Below, piece by piece: positions 4,096 to 6,651 of a stretch of DNA of 6,651 bases. The position numbers and the translations under genes were made by a program. Source of the DNA: Patescibacteria group bacterium (GTDB taxonomy: Bacteria > Patescibacteriota > Minisyncoccia > Phycocordibacterales > SBAW01); contig JAUPWA010000018.1 of assembly GCA_030916835.1 (NCBI GenBank), positions 1 through 6,651 of the forward strand, read 5' to 3'. The stretch's first letter is position 1. Each line of letters starts with the position of its first letter. Under the pieces are notes generated by a model, which made no database searches, was not told the DNA's origin, and worked only from the letters and a program-made list of their open reading frames with translations.

Positions 4096-6651
4096 ATGCG
4101 TATGCCACATTTTTGTAAGGCGCCTTTATTGCGCGTTTTTCTTTTTTTAGTTTTAGGTATTTTTTTAGTTTTTTGCAACCAACACCAGCTCTGGCAGATA
4201 CCGGTCGCTACCTCATCGACATAGGAGTGTCGGGCTCGTATCAAAGCACAGCGACGGGATGGAATAACATTTACTCAGGCAACTCGTACGATGTTCCTTT
4301 GGTGGATAGTGCTGGCGCTGTAACCAACGTTAAACTTACCGTAACCCCTACGCCTCCAACATCGTTTGGAAACACCAACGGCACGACTGGTGGGCCGTAT
4401 CCAGCAGCGGCAACACGAGACTCGTTTTACACATCAACGACGGGATACTACGGAACTCCTGCTCAATTTGTATATACAATCACCGGACTATCATCAACTC
4501 AGACCTACAACGTAACACTCTACGCATCGCGCATCGGCACGGGAGGCGAGGTACGCAGCACGCTATACACCATTGGCGCGCAAAAGGCAGTGCTCAATGC
4601 ATCTGAAAATATAAGCAATTCGGTCACCATCTCTAACGTTACCCCAGTGAATGGTCAGATAGTGATCACGCAGCAAAAAGATGCGAGTAACACAAACCCC
4701 AATGGATTTTCATACCTGGGCGTCATTGATATTGCAGGTCAAGCGGGAGTAGGTGTAGCACAAACAGTTGCAGCCACCCCACAGGTGGCAGGTAAAAAAA
4801 TAGTGATACTCGGTTCTTCGACATCGGCCGGCGTTGGTGCAAGTTCGTTCCCAAACTCATGGGTGGGCAAATTCACCACCTATATGCAATCGCTCAATGC
4901 TAGCAATTCGGTCGTCAATCTCGGTGTCGGCGGATACAACACCTATACCATCATGCCTGCTAACTGGACCATACCTGCTGGCCGGCCTTGGCCCGACACT
5001 TCGCGCAACATTACCTATGCGCTCTCACTTAAGCCTGATGCAATTATCGTTAACATGCCCTCAAACGACACTGCTGCCGGATACCCAATAAGTGAGCAAC
5101 AGGCCAATTTTCAAACAATAGCATCGCTCGCCGCTGCTGCCGGTGTGCCCATATGGATGACAACCACACAGCCTCGAAACTTTGATGCTGCTGGTATCGC
5201 CAAACAAATGACGATGCGCGACTGGATTACTGCTACCTATGGTGCTCGCTCGCTAGATTTTTGGACTACCGTCGCAAACACAAATGGCACCATTAATCCA
5301 ACCTATGGTACTGGTGACGGTATCCACTTGAATGATGCTGGACACCAGCTTTTGTATAACCGCGTGGTCGCGAGCAACCTCGTTAGCACCATAGCTGCTG
5401 GGACCGTCTCCACCACCCCAAACACAACATCCACATCAACCCCAGTCCCAGGGCCAACAGTGGAGGCGACAGCGCCACAAACGATTTTTGCCCCAGTAAG
5501 TACCGCTACTCTTGCAGGCTATGTGAGCGTTGCCCCGAGTAGAACAATTGCAAGTTACAAGTGGGAGGAGACGTCGGCCCGTGGCGCTATCATTCAATCA
5601 CCAACGTCTCGTACGACGCTCGTCTCTAACCTTTTACCTGGCACATACACATTCAAACTAACTGTTACCGACAGTGGCGGTGCGGCAACGAGTGCTACGG
5701 TGAGCATGACGGTACAAAATGCGGTACCAACAGTGGGCACTGGCCAGTATCTTATCGACATTGGGTCGGATGCATACAAAACAGCAACGCTAGGGTGGAA
5801 TAATATCTACTCGAGCAGCTCGTATAATGTCCCGTTGGTGGATAGCACTGGTGCGACAACAGGAGCTACGTTCACTATTTCACCGACACCACCTGCTGGC
5901 TGTGAAAATACAAATGGCACAACCGCCGGTCCTTATCCCGGGGCAGCTACTCGCGACTCCATCTTTACCTCCACAACAGGGTATTGCGGCTCTCCGTCAC
6001 TCTATACGTACACCATCTCAGGGCTCTCTTCATCTCGTACGTACAATGTGACCCTCTATGCGTCGCGCATGGGGGCTGGTGGTGATGCTCGCTTGGCTTT
6101 GTACTCAGTTGGCATGCATAAGGCGATCTTGGATGCATCTGAAAATGTTTCCAATGTTGCAACCATATCCAACATTAGCCCAGTGAATGGTCAAATAACT
6201 ATTACCCAAGAAAAGGCGCCGAGCAATACAAACACGAGTGGGTTCTCTTATCTTGGTGTCATTAATGTAACAAGTCAGCCGGCATCAGGAGTGACGCAAG
6301 TAGCAGGACCCACAGCAAACGCAGGGTCAGCGCAGACTATCACTGCGCCGACAAACAGTGTCACGCTCTCGGGTTTTGGGACTGCGGCGAGTGGTAGAAC
6401 TATTGCTGTATATAAGTGGACGCAGGTGACAGGTAGCGCCACCATCGTCTCACCAAACTCTGCCTCAACGGTTGTTTCAAACTTGCTCCCTGGTACATAT
6501 ACCTTCCAACTCACGGTTACGGACAGTGGTGGGGCAACAGGGAGCGCTACAGTGCAGGTCACCGTTCTTAACGCTCCCTCATCAGCAACACAAACGACCA
6601 CCGAGGGTACTACGCAAACTCAAACTACAACAGGCACCACTCCGTCAAACA
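4096..6651 (+). CDS. Secreted multi-domain SGNH/GDSL hydrolase with paired beta-sandwich and PKD-like domains; -1 frame switch in signal peptide; 3'-truncated
   Basis: This is a large exported protein, probably an extracellular esterase or deacylase with glycan-binding or adhesive modules; its substrate is unknown. ATG 4096 opens a signal peptide: basic start with Arg and Lys, then the hydrophobic core LLRVFLFLVLGIFL. The starting frame stops at TAG 4222-4224 after 42 codons. The -1 frame supplies SFLQPTPALA, an ideal signal-peptidase site (cut before DTGRY, 4197), and stays open to the edge, 818 codons. Mature domains: A1 (4206-4733); SGNH hydrolase (about 4791-5387) with ILGSSTSAG (nucleophile Ser probably 4818-4820), NLGVGG (oxyanion Gly), PSND (Asn 5064-5066) and DGIHLN (Asp 5316, His 5325); a Thr/Ser/Pro linker; PKD-like (5454-5714); A2 (5745-6269); PKD-like (6309-6566); and a Thr/Gln-rich linker at the edge. 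The frame break lies in T7 runs and may be an error, phase variation or recoding. The domain calls are solid; the intactness of the gene is uncertain. Confidence 0.85.
4117..4148 (+). terminator. Weak hairpin plus T-tract, possible end of the atp transcript
   Basis: GCGC (4120-4123) and GCGC (4131-4134) can pair around a 7-base loop, with two further A-T pairs outside a G-G mismatch. A tract GTTTTTCTTTTTTT follows (4135-4148). No other terminator is visible after atpC, so this is the first place where the atp transcript could end. The stem is only 4 strong pairs, and the T residues also encode the Phe/Leu core of the signal peptide, so the resemblance may be incidental. Confidence 0.25.
4142..4172 (+). 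repeat. Tandem T7-AG-T4 direct repeats with U UUU UUA heptamers at the frame switch
   Basis: TTTTTTTAGTTTT occurs at 4142-4154 and again at 4160-4172, 18 bases apart. Read from ATG 4096, the codons are CTT TTT TTA and ATT TTT TTA, so each copy has a T TTT TTA heptamer (4143-4149 and 4161-4167) in the zero-frame register required for tandem -1 slippage. A slip at the second copy gives an uninterrupted hydrophobic core leading to PTPALA. A slip at the first places Arg and Tyr inside the core. One extra T in any of these runs would also restore one continuous frame. The repeat and register are seen directly; function is inferred. Confidence 0.7.
4206..4733 (+). repeat. Beta-sandwich module A, copy 1 (within the secreted gene)
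   Basis: This is a 176-residue module running from RYLIDIG to FSYLGVIDI. Landmarks shared with copy 2 are GWNNIYS, VPLVDS, NTNGTT, GPYP, AATRDS, TSTTGY, GLSS, TYNVTLYASR, ASEN, PVNGQI and GFSYLGVI. The predicted character is all-beta, Gly/Thr/Asn-rich and cysteine-free, suggesting a lectin-like or carbohydrate-binding fold. From memory, modules with this ASRxG...YLGV pattern accompany SGNH and PKD domains in secreted Bacteroidota proteins. The specific ligand cannot be inferred. Confidence 0.75.
5454..5714 (+). repeat. PKD-like domain, copy 1 (within the secreted gene)
   Basis: This is an 87-residue immunoglobulin-like domain with the family elements TATLAG, SYKWEE, SNLLPGTYTFKLTVTDSGG and ATVSMTV. 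These correspond to the YxW and PGxYxFxLTVTDxxG signatures of PKD and related REJ/K319L domains. Such domains usually act as rigid spacers or mediate protein or glycan contacts on secreted proteins. It aligns end to end with copy 2 at 6309-6566. Confidence 0.8.
5745..6269 (+). repeat. Beta-sandwich module A, copy 2 (within the secreted gene)
   Basis: This is the 175-residue second copy of module A, from QYLIDIG to FSYLGVINV, by eye more than 60% identical to copy 1 along its whole length. The copies differ in one structured way: copy 2 has two Cys (codons 5901-5903 and 5985-5987) where copy 1 has Phe and Tyr. They are the only Cys codons in the visible mature protein, so a disulfide private to this copy is likely. 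Unlike copy 1, it is followed directly by a PKD-like domain, with no hydrolase between. Confidence 0.75.
6309..6566 (+). repeat. PKD-like domain, copy 2 (within the secreted gene)
   Basis: This is an 86-residue PKD-like domain beginning PTANAGSAQTI and containing VTLSG, VYKWTQV, SNLLPGTYTFQLTVTDSGG and SATVQVTV. The ANAGxxQTI start and the LTVTDSGG end are typical of this immunoglobulin-like family. It is closely related to copy 1, especially over the 18-residue SNLLPGTYTF(K/Q)LTVTDSGG segment. A Thr/Gln-rich, low-complexity linker follows to the window edge (6576-6651), so further domains probably lie beyond. Confidence 0.82.

Noticed and set aside
4051..4098. TGA after atpC read as a sense codon (code 25), fusing epsilon to the secreted protein
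   Set aside because: The frame does continue to ATG 4096, but no in-frame TGA occurs in atpA, atpG, atpD or the secreted gene. The intervening residues have no epsilon helix character, so a normal stop is simpler.
4159..4185. Lipoprotein signal (lipobox) in the unshifted frame at LVFC
   Set aside because: Phe at the -1 position does not fit a lipobox, and only 15 residues follow the Cys before the stop. The shifted frame gives a much better PTPALA cleavage site.
6275..6601. 108-codon minus-strand frame opposite the second PKD-like domain
   Set aside because: It is the reverse complement of a Thr/Ser/Val-rich coding region; the same segment on the + strand encodes a recognisable PKD domain. 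A similar minus-strand shadow occurs opposite PKD copy 1 (5594-5779).

Overview
The window holds the 3' end of an F-type ATP synthase operon followed by the start of a long secreted-protein gene, all on the + strand. The gene order is atpA (5'-truncated), atpG, atpD and atpC, the standard bacterial order for F1. The next gene starts 42 bases after atpC, is open to the right edge, and would be cut off by it.

The organism is bacterial and uses the standard code: TAA, TAG and TGA all serve as stops, and no in-frame TGA interrupts the long genes. The epsilon subunit is reduced to its beta-barrel half. The ATP synthase genes and the secreted gene have no convincing Shine-Dalgarno sequences. The secreted protein is a Thr/Ser-rich, multi-domain surface-type protein. 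Together these point tentatively to a Patescibacteria/CPR (Parcubacteria-like) lineage. This is an inference; no rRNA or other marker is present.

Layout: 1-1398 atpA; 1409-2332 atpG; 2352-3719 atpD; 3720-3822 a non-coding gap with a long imperfect inverted repeat; 3823-4053 atpC; 4054-4095 a short gap with a -10-like TATACT placed as for a leaderless mRNA; 4096-6651 the secreted gene. AtpA and AtpD form the nucleotide-binding hexamer, AtpG the central rotor shaft, and AtpC the rotor subunit that in many bacteria also acts as a brake. That brake domain is absent here.

The secreted gene is the most interesting part. Its signal peptide begins in one frame (ATG 4096), but the cleavage site and all of the mature protein lie in the -1 frame. 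The switch falls on two T7 runs, each forming a U UUU UUA heptamer in the correct register for -1 slippage. After the switch the protein reads: signal peptide, beta-sandwich module A1, SGNH/GDSL-type hydrolase, PKD-like domain, second module A2, second PKD-like domain, then a Thr/Gln-rich linker at the edge. The frame break could be a sequencing or assembly error, a phase-variable homopolymer, or programmed frameshifting or transcript slippage; the sequence alone cannot decide. I see no mobile element, CRISPR array, tRNA or rRNA.
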